From NCBI RefSeq assembly GCF_001422485.1, contig NZ_LMNF01000001.1, forward strand, positions 1,029,050 to 1,093,049: a stretch of DNA of 64,000 nucleotides, given 5' to 3'. The first letter of the stretch is position 1. The number at the start of each line of letters is the position of its first letter. Under the pieces are notes generated by a model. It did no database searches. It saw nothing but the letters and a program-made list of their open reading frames with translations, and was not told the origin of the DNA. The translations under genes were made by a program, and so were the position numbers. This DNA is from Agreia sp. Leaf283. GTDB taxonomy: Bacteria; Actinomycetota; Actinomycetes; Actinomycetales; Microbacteriaceae. This document shows, piece by piece, positions 7,315 through 15,424 of this stretch.

Positions 7315-8483
7315 CGACGGCTCCGCAGGAGGACATTCCGCCCTTCGCCCTCTTCAAGATCAATTCCGAACTGCGTAAGTGCGGCCCGTAGGTAGTCTCC
7401 CTTTGAGACAGCTTCGGCATTGGCTTGACGAAGCTTGTCCCCGGCGAGGTTCACTGCTTTGTCAATCATTTCCTTAGAGATCACTGACGAGATTAGGGCG
7501 GCGATGGCGCCCACACGCCCCGGAAGTTTGGCAACTCGACCAATCAAACCAACCAGCACCGCTACAACACCCGCGATTGCGCTGGCTTGGCCGAGCAGGG
7601 CTTCAGCTACCTTGCCGCGCAGGTTTCGGGCTTCGGCCCACCGCACGAAGCGCTCGAGTGGAAGCACGCTGGCGATCGGCATGATGAGGTCAACCCCTAC
7701 ACGCTCTGATACTTCGATGACTCCCGGAGAAAAGTTCGCAGACGAGAGCAGTACAAAGTCCTCCCCGACCGATAGTGCCTCACGGCCGAGGACGACCCGT
7801 CCAAGCAAATCTCGAAGCTGGCCGACTTCGTGGGCAGCGTAGAGAATAACGAGGTCTCGGAAATCGGCTGCGTCGAAGTCGGGTAGCACGTCAGATTTCG
7901 AGAGCGCGAACATCCATATCCTAGGGAATCGTGCGAGAGGCTTACCCGAGTCCGTCAGGTCCTCCACGATGGGTAAAAGCCCGTTTCTTACATTGGTGAA
8001 AAGCAGCTTTAGGTACTCACCCTCGTGTCCAGCATTCCGCTTCACCTCTTCCCCATCTACGAGGATGATCGCCACATCCGACGCCAACAAAGCGCGGAAG
8101 GTCTCGGCACGACGTTGCGCCTCTTCAGGGCCGCTTGGTGATTCATGAAACCATTCGCCCGGGTAGTCGTGCCAGACCAGTCGAATTCCGTCGTAGTCGG
8201 ACGACTTCTTCGATTCTGAGCGATGCTTGAGGCGAGCTGTAAACGAATAATGAACTGACGAGAAACGGTTCGCTTGGGGAACGCGCCCATCACGGCTCAT
8301 GCCCAGATAGTTTTGATAAAGCTTGTCACCCTGCCCAGGGTCATCGGCCACGACATCGAGGCGCGTTCTCTCCTGCGTTCGTTTCTCTCGCATGAGTCCA
8401 TAGAAAGACGAAATCAGAACGCTTTTCCCGCTCCCACTCTCTCCGAAGACGGCAATGTGCTGTTCCAGTACTCGTTTGGACAT
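7311..8483 (-). CDS. YcjX-like/TRAFAC P-loop GTPase with C-terminal hydrophobic segments
   Basis: A 390-residue P-loop NTPase. G1 is GESGSGKS at residues 14-21, G3 is WHDYPGEWF at 104-112 (the DYPGEW form seen in YcjX-family GTPases), and a G4-like SKSD is at 195-198 (replacing N/TKxD). After the GTPase domain there are two hydrophobic or amphipathic stretches (about 300-316 and 325-337), suggesting membrane insertion, and a charged tail. Related GTPases occur in predicted prokaryotic conflict systems with small adaptor proteins. Here the gene is coupled by ATGA to the 114-residue protein at 6970. GC content is clearly below that of flanking genes, so horizontal gain is likely. A defence role is inferred, not shown. 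Confidence 0.8.
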   Translation of the reverse strand: MSKRVLEQHIAVFGESGSGKSVLISSFYGLMREKRTQERTRLDVVADDPGQGDKLYQNYLGMSRDGRVPQANRFSSVHYSFTARLKHRSESKKSSDYDGIRLVWHDYPGEWFHESPSGPEEAQRRAETFRALLASDVAIILVDGEEVKRNAGHEGEYLKLLFTNVRNGLLPIVEDLTDSGKPLARFPRIWMFALSKSDVLPDFDAADFRDLVILYAAHEVGQLRDLLGRVVLGREALSVGEDFVLLSSANFSPGVIEVSERVGVDLIMPIASVLPLERFVRWAEARNLRGKVAEALLGQASAIAGVVAVLVGLIGRVAKLPGRVGAIAALISSVISKEMIDKAVNLAGDKLRQANAEAVSKGDYLRAALTQFGIDLEEGEGRNVLLRSRR

Positions 8484-8668
8484 GTGAGCAATCTATTTGA
8501 TTCGTCCAGATCTCACGCGACGGCCAGCGTAGATCGACTCCATGTACAAGTCGCTCTACGGTCATTGCATTCGATGCGGGACAGGAATGGAATGCCTGTC
8601 AGCACTTTGGGTACCTGGCTTCGCTGACCGCGCCCTGTTCGAGGGCTGCCCGACGAGTACGCACCTCC
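8484..8668. other. Divergent intergenic region between GTPase module and exonuclease
   Basis: This stretch separates two divergent genes and should contain both promoters. A short plus-strand open frame starting at 8542 is present but has no family resemblance and runs into the exonuclease gene out of frame, so it is not called. Base composition rises from left to right, suggesting that the acquired segment ends near 8.55 kb. Confidence 0.35.
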
Positions 8669-8688
8669 GATACCTTCGAGAAGGTATC
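8669..8688 (+). promoter_or_regulatory. Perfect inverted repeat, likely operator of the exonuclease gene
   Basis: GATACCTTC-GA-GAAGGTATC has 9-bp perfect arms and a 2-base centre. It ends 17 bases before the ATG at 8706, with a GGGGG ribosome site between. The short spacer is typical of a repressor-binding palindrome rather than a terminator. The binding protein is unknown; no regulator gene is adjacent. Confidence 0.5.
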
Positions 8689-8705
8689 AACAAGGGGGTT
8701 TCATC

Positions 8706-10001
8706 ATGGCCGGACCAGGCTTCGCCGTTCTCGACTTCGAAACTACCGGCCTCTTCGCGGGCGGGCATGATCGCGTCGTGGAGGTCGCCGTCGTGCACGT
8801 CAGCGACGCCGGGCGGGTAACCGGACAGTGGGAGACTCTGGTCAATCCGCAGCGCGACCTCGGGGCACAACACATCCACGGCATCCGATCGGCCGACATT
8901 CTCGACGCACCCACCTTTGCTGCCATTGCCCCGCATCTCGTCGAGCTGCTGGGTGGCCGCGTGCTGGTAGCGCACAACGCCAGCTTCGACCTGCGCTTTC
9001 TGCTTGCCGAGCTTTCTCGCGCGGGCTATCCGCCGGCATCCGTGCTGGACATCGAGCATCTCTGCACGATGCAGCTGGCTCGAGACTTCATCCCTGGGGC
9101 GGGACGTTCGCTCGCCGATTGCTGCGCCGCGTTCGATATCGAGCTCGAGCACGCTCACCGGGCCAGTGTGGATGCGGCGGCTACGGCTCGCCTTCTCGGG
9201 GAGTACATCGCAGCCTCAGAGGGATCCGAACTGTGGAATGACACCCTCGACCGCGCGCTTGACACCGTGTGGCCCACGCTCGCGAGGCAGACCGTTCTCG
9301 ACGAGGTGTGGCGAGCACGAGAGGCGACCGCCGCCTCGAGCGACACGTTGACCTTCTTGCAGCGCATCGCTGAAAAGCTGCCTGAGTTCGGCGGGCCTGC
9401 CGAGCACCAGAACTACTGGGCTCTGCTCGACCAGTGCCTGCTGGATCGGCAGCTGTCGGTGCACGAGGCGAACTCGCTCGTGCGCGTGGCAGACGAGCTG
9501 AGCATCAGCCGATCAACGTGCGAACGTCTGCACATCGAGTACTTCGAGGCCGTGGTGAATGTGGCTTGGTCGGATGGGGTGCTCACGCTCGATGAGATCG
9601 CGGACCTCACCGCGGTCGCTACCCTGCTTGGGCTTCCGGCTGTCTACGTGGCCGCGGCGGTGGAGCCGCCGCCGAAGAGCGCCGGCAGGCATGCGGCGCC
9701 GTTGGATGCCGATGGCCTCGGCTTAGATGGCTCGGCTTCGCCTCGTTCCGCAGGCGGATTCCGCCTAGAGGTCGGCGACTACGTGGTGCTCACGGGTGAC
9801 ATGCGGCGCAGCCGCGAGGACTGGCATCGAGAGTTGGAGCAGCGAGGTTTTGTGCCGCGGCCGGCGATCTCGAAGAAGGTGAAGCTGGTGGTCGCGTCGG
9901 ACCCGGATTCGTTGTCGGGGAAGGCGCGGAAGGCGCGCGATTATGGGATCGCGATTGTGAACGAGACGGGGCTGGAGCGGCTTCTTAGCGGAAACACTTG
10001 A
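8706..10001 (+). CDS. DEDDh 3'-5' exonuclease with middle TerB-like region and C-terminal BRCT domain
   Basis: A 431-residue protein. Residues 1-170 are a DnaQ-like exonuclease: ExoI is LDFETTG (D10, E12), ExoII includes AHNASFDLRFL (D95), and ExoIII is HRASVDA (H151, D156), so all DEDDh residues are present. Residues 215-320 form a helical, acidic region (VAWSDGVLTLDEIADLTAVATLLGL) resembling a TerB-like metal-binding helical module. Residues 357-428 (GDYVVLTGDMRRSREDWHRELEQRGF...) look like a BRCT domain. This layout suggests DNA repair or end processing. Codon use is host-like, unlike the segments on both sides. Confidence 0.9.
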   Translation: MAGPGFAVLDFETTGLFAGGHDRVVEVAVVHVSDAGRVTGQWETLVNPQRDLGAQHIHGIRSADILDAPTFAAIAPHLVELLGGRVLVAHNASFDLRFLLAELSRAGYPPASVLDIEHLCTMQLARDFIPGAGRSLADCCAAFDIELEHAHRASVDAAATARLLGEYIAASEGSELWNDTLDRALDTVWPTLARQTVLDEVWRAREATAASSDTLTFLQRIAEKLPEFGGPAEHQNYWALLDQCLLDRQLSVHEANSLVRVADELSISRSTCERLHIEYFEAVVNVAWSDGVLTLDEIADLTAVATLLGLPAVYVAAAVEPPPKSAGRHAAPLDADGLGLDGSASPRSAGGFRLEVGDYVVLTGDMRRSREDWHRELEQRGFVPRPAISKKVKLVVASDPDSLSGKARKARDYGIAIVNETGLERLLSGNT

Positions 10002-10265
10002 ATAGAAAACAAGAACCATTCCGGCCCAGTACACGTTTCCGTGGGGAACGATGATGTTCTTCGATGAGCTGCAGGCGGCGTTGACATCCTGCAGCGGACT
10101 AGCTACTTCTCACCGCACTGTTCGCATAGACGGTAACCATTCTCGTGCCCGCCGATGGTCGTTGCCGTTCCTAAAACAACAGCAATCCAAGCCGGGTCGA
10201 CGCAAGTAAACTCACGACTTAGAAGGTGGTTGAGGGTTAGGACGGATATTGGGGATGCTGGATGC
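10002..10265. other. Intergenic transition into the low-GC island
   Basis: No gene is confidently called. A 52-codon plus-strand frame starting ATGATG near 10051 and a minus-strand frame ending near 10103 with a CEQCGEK tail both exist but lack recognisable family features and conflict with each other. The Vsr promoter should lie in the second half, which is distinctly richer in A and T (for example CTAAAACAACAGCAATCC). Confidence 0.3.
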
Positions 10266-10691
10266 GTGAGTATTTTCGATGACGTACCTGCCGCGCGCCG
10301 CAATAACATGGCTGCAATCAGGAGCAAAAACACCCGCCCGGAATTGATCCTAAGAAAAGGGCTACACGCTCGAGGACTTCGATTCCGTCTTCATGCCAAG
10401 GATCTTCCCGGATCTCCCGACCTGGTCTTTCCATCGCGGCAGGCGGTAATTTTCGTCAATGGGTGCTTTTGGCACTCTCACTCATGCAAGTGGGGGCAGG
10501 TTGTGCCCAAGACGCGAGCACAATTCTGGGCCGACAAGCGCGCACGAACTGTTGAGAGAGACGTCCAGGCCTTGAGGTCTCTTTCGGATCAGGGCTGGAG
10601 ATCATTTGTCGTGTGGGAATGCGATCTCCGGCTGAACGCGGACAGGACGATTGAGACCAGCGCAGACTGGTTGGGTGTTCAGTCCGCGTAG
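10266..10691 (+). CDS. vsr: Vsr-type very-short-patch mismatch endonuclease
   Basis: A 141-residue protein from GTG 10266 (MSIFDDVPAARRNNMAAIRSKNTRPEL). It carries the Vsr signatures: NMAAIRSKNTRPE, the catalytic region GSPDLVF (equivalent to Asp51 of E. coli Vsr), FVNGCFWHSHSCKWGQVVPKTRAQFW (the CFWH zinc/active-site block), ERDVQALRSLSDQGW and WECDL. Vsr nicks 5' of the T in T:G mismatches that arise by deamination of 5-methylcytosine. That fits the 5-methylcytosine methyltransferase at 15425. It is convergent with the HNH gene, and their 3' ends overlap by 13 bases. In-frame codons upstream reach back to 10155, but GTG 10266 gives the family-typical N-terminus. Confidence 0.93.
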   Translation: MSIFDDVPAARRNNMAAIRSKNTRPELILRKGLHARGLRFRLHAKDLPGSPDLVFPSRQAVIFVNGCFWHSHSCKWGQVVPKTRAQFWADKRARTVERDVQALRSLSDQGWRSFVVWECDLRLNADRTIETSADWLGVQSA

Positions 10692-11506
10692 GAGCCTCTA
10701 ATTGACTTCGTCGCCGCAAGAAGCTCCAGAGGTGTTAGGGGTGGGTCGACCCGATGAGCCATTCGGTGGCAGTTGGCGCATAGCGGAACCAGATCCGTGA
10801 GCGGATTGAGCACTGCGGGACCGTCCATCAAATGAACTGGAAGTAGGTGATGGACCTCCACATAGCCGCGACCGATTGCGCCGTAAAAGTCCTCGAAACT
10901 GAAGTCGCAGACCACGCATTTTGTTCCGTGTGCCAATATGGCGATCGCGCGGTTGGACCTGCTCCGTTCGTATGACTTTGAAACGCCGTAGCGCACTTTG
11001 CCTTCCTCGGCAAAACTCTCATTTTCGAAGGCGCCCGTACCAGCATCGAGTGGGAGTAGCGACACGAACAATGCGACGACGGCCGATACTACGTTGGCGG
11101 CGGCTTCATCGTCGACTCCGGTCAATCGAAGGACCCTTGCGTCAAGCTCCAGAGTGTTCCATTGCGTCGTTGCGAGATCCACTTGCGAGGGTTGTAGCTC
11201 GATTCCGTTTAGGCGGAATGCAACATTCACTCCGAGATTTCGATAGGCCGCGTAAAGCTCGCCGAAGCGCTGACCAGTTGAAGCGAAGTTGACGCGAGCA
11301 GCATCTAGCAGCTCTCGTGCAAGACTGTCGAGCCGGAGCTCGGCAAAGGTCAATTGCATCCCTTCGTGAGCCTGCACAGAAAACCCGTTGGGGCGGTCAA
11401 GGCCATTTATGCGGACTTCAACCCGGTCGGAGCCCAATGGTTTGACGACAAACGGAAGTTCCAGTTCGGCATTCAGATTCGCAGCTAGCCTTTCGCGGTC
11501 GAGCAC
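10679..11506 (-). CDS. HNH endonuclease, candidate effector of the restriction-like operon
   Basis: A 275-residue protein. The C-terminal HNH domain has CVVC (197-200), VEVHHLLPV (216-224) and LVPLCANCHRMAHR (239-252): two Cys pairs for structural zinc, the tandem His of the beta-hairpin and the final CHRMAH helix, a McrA-like arrangement. The N-terminal 170 residues are a separate domain of mixed beta structure (LPFVVKPLGSDRVEVRINGLDRPNGF) without a recognised family, perhaps DNA or modified-base sensing. It starts at GTG 11506, directly after the TAG of the GHKL ATPase gene, so it is the last gene of the operon. It is the only visible nuclease in the operon apart from Vsr. Confidence 0.9.
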   Translation of the reverse strand: MLDRERLAANLNAELELPFVVKPLGSDRVEVRINGLDRPNGFSVQAHEGMQLTFAELRLDSLARELLDAARVNFASTGQRFGELYAAYRNLGVNVAFRLNGIELQPSQVDLATTQWNTLELDARVLRLTGVDDEAAANVVSAVVALFVSLLPLDAGTGAFENESFAEEGKVRYGVSKSYERSRSNRAIAILAHGTKCVVCDFSFEDFYGAIGRGYVEVHHLLPVHLMDGPAVLNPLTDLVPLCANCHRMAHRVDPPLTPLELLAATKSIRGSYAD

Positions 11507-13117
11507 CTAGATGTCTTCTTCCTCGGGCTCAGGGAGATCCTCTACAAGCCGTCTCAGGGCACGCGCAACTTCATAGCGCATATCAACGAAGAGTGCCTTA
11601 TTAGAGTCTCTAGTATTTGCAAACTCGGCCGAGGCTAGCGCCCATAGAAGTGAATCCAGCGCCTGAATCGTGTCCAGATCGTCCTTGTGTGCGAGATACA
11701 CCTTTTCGTAAAACGGATGCGATGTGTTCACTCGAACGCCCTGGTTTCCTCCGACGAATGCAGGCTCATAGAGAATGCCGTCAGTTAACGATTCAACTGG
11801 ATCAACGTATGCGCGCTGGTTTTCGTTCTCAAAGAACTTGACTCGGACGCTGCCGAAGCGGTTGGAGATCGCCGCGGTGTTGGCCGCCGTGTCAACCGCG
11901 ACTGGCTCAAAGACTCCAATATCTTGGGCCTTCTCCCGGATTGTTTCGTCAGATCCGGCGTGAATGTTTGGTTTTCCGACTCCGGGGGTTGGCTGCCGCC
12001 TGTTTTGTCTCGTCCGTTCGATGGCTTCCCTGCGAAATGGGGCGACGCGCTTCTCTAGGTTGTCGAGGAGCGCATTGTCGAGCGTTATGGACGACTTCTT
12101 GATATCGACCTGGAAGGCTTCGTCCAAGCGGTGGTCGAACGACAATTCGACACGGCAAATTGAGGAGTGAGGCTCTTGAGCCCAAATGCCCAGCCAATCC
12201 GGTCCGTGAATGAGGCGATCCTCCCGATAGACGTAGATACCCTGCTTTTTGTTCGAGATGTCGATCGAGCTCGCGGCGGCGTCGCCATAAAGCTCAGAAA
12301 TTTTCTTGCTGGAGGGCAATATAAAAACTCTGAGTGTGAGCGGGGCCTTCTCCGTCTCCGAGATTGAGACGTTTAGAATCTTCTCCGAGATGGGATCGCC
12401 TTGCCCGGCTGGTCTGAAGGGGTCCCACGAGCTCACGAGAACATCGTTAATCGCAATCTCGACGTTTGCAGCTCTCGAGTCGTTCAGATCTAGGAATCGC
12501 TGGAATACCATTCCGAGGTGTTCGCCCAGGGAGGTGGAAAGCCTCTCCACCGCCTTCTGTGCGTGCATACCCACCGGCAGTCGGTACGCTCGCAGAACCC
12601 TGTCGATCTTCTTCCATCTGACAGTGGTCCCGCTCTGGTGACCGGCGATGTCCTCGATCAGAAGCGAGTCATTGGCGTCGGCTTCGGACAGTTCTTCGAC
12701 GTTCCAACCCCGAGCCGGAACGTGGTCCAGATCCCAAACCGCCGTAGTGAATGCACCATCCGTTTCATTTCTTGAGGTGAGATGGATCGCTCTAGCAAAT
12801 GCAGTAGAAGCGGTGTTGAGGCCGATCCCGAATTTGCCCAAACTCGCCGCGTTCGAACGACGGGCTGACCCATACCGCAGCGCATTGACGAGACCTTCGG
12901 AGTTCATTCCAATCCCGTCATCGGTGACGCTGAAGACCAAATCCCCGTTGGGATCCAGCTCCAGTTCGATATTTACACGAGTTGCTTCGGCAGCGATCGA
13001 ATTGTCAACAATGTCAGCGACAGCGTCGTTAAAGTCATAACCCGTGTCCCTGAGGGTGCTTGTGACCCTTTCAGGGTCAGGTTCGACGTTATGGAGGATG
13101 GGCCCAATATTTGTCAT
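11507..13117 (-). CDS. GHKL ATPase of the MORC/MutL-like type
   Basis: A 536-residue protein with an N-terminal GHKL ATP-binding domain. The N-box is DAVADIVDNSIAAEATRV (about 31-48), where Asp stands at the position of the MutL catalytic Glu. G1 is VTDDGIGM (about 64-71). G2 is ASLGKFGIGLNTAS (about 91-104). A transducer-like region follows (WLGIWAQEPHSSICRVELSFDHRLDEAFQVDIKKSSITL), with a conserved Lys. Iyer, Abhiman and Aravind (2008) described such ATPases in restriction-modification loci with SNF2 helicases, Vsr and methylases. The ATG overlaps the stop of the EcoRII-N gene (ATGA). It probably clamps or gates DNA in an ATP-dependent way. Confidence 0.9.
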   Translation of the reverse strand: MTNIGPILHNVEPDPERVTSTLRDTGYDFNDAVADIVDNSIAAEATRVNIELELDPNGDLVFSVTDDGIGMNSEGLVNALRYGSARRSNAASLGKFGIGLNTASTAFARAIHLTSRNETDGAFTTAVWDLDHVPARGWNVEELSEADANDSLLIEDIAGHQSGTTVRWKKIDRVLRAYRLPVGMHAQKAVERLSTSLGEHLGMVFQRFLDLNDSRAANVEIAINDVLVSSWDPFRPAGQGDPISEKILNVSISETEKAPLTLRVFILPSSKKISELYGDAAASSIDISNKKQGIYVYREDRLIHGPDWLGIWAQEPHSSICRVELSFDHRLDEAFQVDIKKSSITLDNALLDNLEKRVAPFRREAIERTRQNRRQPTPGVGKPNIHAGSDETIREKAQDIGVFEPVAVDTAANTAAISNRFGSVRVKFFENENQRAYVDPVESLTDGILYEPAFVGGNQGVRVNTSHPFYEKVYLAHKDDLDTIQALDSLLWALASAEFANTRDSNKALFVDMRYEVARALRRLVEDLPEPEEEDI

Positions 13118-13560
13118 CGCGTGCGGCTCCGGATTGTTGTCCAGGTTCCGCTCAGGACGACGACGTCATCGTCCTCATCCGCCGCGAGCTCCGCCGCGGG
13201 CCCTGTGTATCGGATGTAGTACTTATTGTCGGATGACCTAGAGAGTTCGACGTAGCCACCTTGCACTGCGTTGTGCTTTCTGTAGAAACCAGAGAAACCT
13301 GTGAGCCGATATTCGTCTCGAGTGGAGTGACCAAGGGTCTTTCCGTTGTAGTAGATGTATTGAAACGACCAAGCCTCTCCATCGTCGAGATCCTCGAAGC
13401 GGACTGTCAGTCGAGGGTTCGTTTCTCCGGTGGGAAGTTTCGGCAGGAGGTTGAGGATGTCCACGTGCTTTGGGATCAGAATCCCGTCCTGATGACCTCC
13501 GGTATCGCCGACGTCGTTCGCGCTGAGTTTTTTCTGAACCGAGCTTCCGGACCTAATCAT
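13114..13560 (-). CDS. Stand-alone EcoRII N-terminal effector-type DNA-binding domain
   Basis: A 148-residue protein. Residues 9-31 carry KKLSANDVGDTGGHQ followed by GILIPK, closely matching the start of the EcoRII effector domain (RLSANDTGATGGHQ then GLYIP). It also keeps the later ETNPRLTV, YIYYNGK and STRDEYRLTGF blocks. In EcoRII this domain binds a CCWGG site allosterically, and the PD-(D/E)XK cleavage domain follows. Here the protein ends after the effector domain, so it has recognition but no nuclease. Start ATG 13560 is chosen because AGGAGGA lies just upstream; it overlaps the SNF2 stop by 8 bases. The next gene overlaps by ATGA. Its likely job is site recognition for the operon. Confidence 0.85.
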   Translation of the reverse strand: MIRSGSSVQKKLSANDVGDTGGHQDGILIPKHVDILNLLPKLPTGETNPRLTVRFEDLDDGEAWSFQYIYYNGKTLGHSTRDEYRLTGFSGFYRKHNAVQGGYVELSRSSDNKYYIRYTGPAAELAADEDDDVVVLSGTWTTIRSRTR

Positions 13561-15415
13561 TGAATCCTCCTCGTCTTGGGGAAACTCTAAGGGCAAGCGC
13601 AAGCTCCCGATTCGTGGGCGCTCCGGGCAAAGCCTGCCACACCGCGTCCGACAGCTCGGCCTTGTCGCGCAACCGACCCGCCATTACGGACTCGACGGTG
13701 TCTGCATACGTGAAGTAGTGCACCACAACTGGGCGCTTTTGACCCCGTCGGTGTGCACGGGCTGTGGCTTGGGCCACAACAGCAGGATTCCACTCCGGGG
13801 CGAAGTGGACAACCGTTGTCGCGCCTTGAAGATTGAGACCGACTCCTGCGGCCCGAGGGTTCAAGAACAAGACGCCGGCGCGGTCCTGATTGTTGAAAGA
13901 ATCGATGATCGACTGGCGGGCCGATACCGGCACCCTTCCGTCAATTATTGCGGCGCTAGCTAAGGGGAACGTTGCGCCAACAGTCGCGTTCAGCTGGTCC
14001 AGCGCCGATTGGTATGGCGCGAAAACAAGTGCTTTGTCTTGCCGCCTGAAAACTTCGCTCAATATGTCTAAAAGGCGCGAAAGTTTCGGTGATTCGTGAC
14101 GCACAGGACCCGTCATCGAGAAAGGTTCACTTGTGATCTGGCGCAGCCGCGTAATCGTCGCCAGCATGGCCCCCGAAGATGTCAGGTCTTGACTCTTGAG
14201 CGCTTCATTGTATTGAAGAGCCATCTCAGCGCTTGTGTCGAACGTTGTCGGCACATCAACGCGCTCAGGTAGGTCGCCTGCGACTTCCTCGACTGTTCGC
14301 CGGATCGTAATGGGCAGTATTGCAGCTGCTAGGCGCGAAGCGGAGGCGGTTTGATTCGGAAACCGCGCGCGAAAGACTTCTTGGTCTCCGAGGAAGCTCG
14401 GAGTTACGAACTCGCAGATGCTCCACAGATCACTGAATTCGTTTTCGATCGGTGTGCCAGACACGGCGATTCCCGCTCGACGTGGCAGTGCCTTTATTGC
14501 TATGGAGCGAGCAGTCATAGGATTTTTTATATACTGCGCTTCGTCAGCAATGACAGCATTCCACTTAACAAGCTCGAGCAGGAATCGATCCTGAATCACC
14601 GTGTCAAAAGATGTGATCACGAGGTCGTAATCTCTGAGGAAGTCAGGATCGCCGGAGCGTCTCGCGCCGTAGTGCACATGATAATTGAGCTCAGGCGCAA
14701 AGCGATCGATCTCTTTCGTCCAGTTCCGAATGAGACTAGCGGGGCAGACGACCAAGTTGCATCCTTTCTCGAGCCCGAGTTGTCTCAGCAACATCTCCAA
14801 TATTTGAATGGTCTTTCCCAGGCCCATTTCATCGGCGAGGAGCGCCCCGATGCCCGCGCCTACCAAGTCGGATATGCGGTCAGCGCCATCTTGCTGATAG
14901 GGGAACAGCTCCGCGTTGACCAAGTATGTCCGGGCAGGCGTAGAACGGCTCGTGTCGCTGGAGGGATGACCAGTCATGAACTCCTCGACCAAGTCGTTCA
15001 TGGCCAACGAGAGAGTCTCTGCCGCTGTCAGATATTGCCCTACTCGGAGTCCCGACGCCGTGAGTAGAGCGACTATCCGTGTGGTCGATTCAGGCTCCAG
15101 TGAAAACCATTGTCCGTCCGCGACGAACTGGCCTCGCTCGAGTTGGATGTCGCTCGGAATCTCTCGCCCACCGCGGCCGATCAGTGCAACCCGCGAATCT
15201 CCTGACTCGTAGTTGACCAGAGCTAGGCGTGGGCGGACTGACCCCTGCACGAATCGAATCCCTGAAAGCGCGCGAGACGGTCGTCTGTCGGTTGGTGAGG
15301 ATTGAGCAAACTCAGCATTCCAAACCTCGCGGCCCGAAAGTTGATGAAGGGCTCCGTCTTCAGCCCTTCCAATCACGTATCTGTCGGTGGTGTCGGTCAG
15401 CCAGTCGACGATCAT
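13553..15415 (-). CDS. SNF2-family DNA translocase/helicase-like ATPase
   Basis: A 620-residue SF2 ATPase. Motif I is LADEMGLGKT (193-202), II is DEAQ (291-294), III is SGTPIEN (319-325), and VI is QATARAHRRGQ (549-559); the C-terminal RecA lobe includes LNPRAAGVGLNLQGA. The N-terminal 165 residues are a separate beta-rich domain (MIVDWLTDTTDRYVIGRAEDG) with no recognised family. SNF2 enzymes move along double-stranded DNA and remodel bound proteins. In this operon it would supply translocation between recognition and cleavage. It starts 9 bases after the methyltransferase stop codon and overlaps the EcoRII-N gene. Confidence 0.92.
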   Translation of the reverse strand: MIVDWLTDTTDRYVIGRAEDGALHQLSGREVWNAEFAQSSPTDRRPSRALSGIRFVQGSVRPRLALVNYESGDSRVALIGRGGREIPSDIQLERGQFVADGQWFSLEPESTTRIVALLTASGLRVGQYLTAAETLSLAMNDLVEEFMTGHPSSDTSRSTPARTYLVNAELFPYQQDGADRISDLVGAGIGALLADEMGLGKTIQILEMLLRQLGLEKGCNLVVCPASLIRNWTKEIDRFAPELNYHVHYGARRSGDPDFLRDYDLVITSFDTVIQDRFLLELVKWNAVIADEAQYIKNPMTARSIAIKALPRRAGIAVSGTPIENEFSDLWSICEFVTPSFLGDQEVFRARFPNQTASASRLAAAILPITIRRTVEEVAGDLPERVDVPTTFDTSAEMALQYNEALKSQDLTSSGAMLATITRLRQITSEPFSMTGPVRHESPKLSRLLDILSEVFRRQDKALVFAPYQSALDQLNATVGATFPLASAAIIDGRVPVSARQSIIDSFNNQDRAGVLFLNPRAAGVGLNLQGATTVVHFAPEWNPAVVAQATARAHRRGQKRPVVVHYFTYADTVESVMAGRLRDKAELSDAVWQALPGAPTNRELALALRVSPRRGGFND

Positions 15416-15424
15416 GCGATGAGC

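Noticed and set aside
8542-8820. Plus-strand frame starting MYKSLYGHCIRCG
   Set aside because: It runs into the exonuclease gene in another frame and lacks a ribosome site and known motif.
10050-10208. 52-codon plus-strand frame (MMFFDELQAALTS...)
   Set aside because: No recognisable family, and a minus-strand frame with an equally plausible tail covers the same bases.
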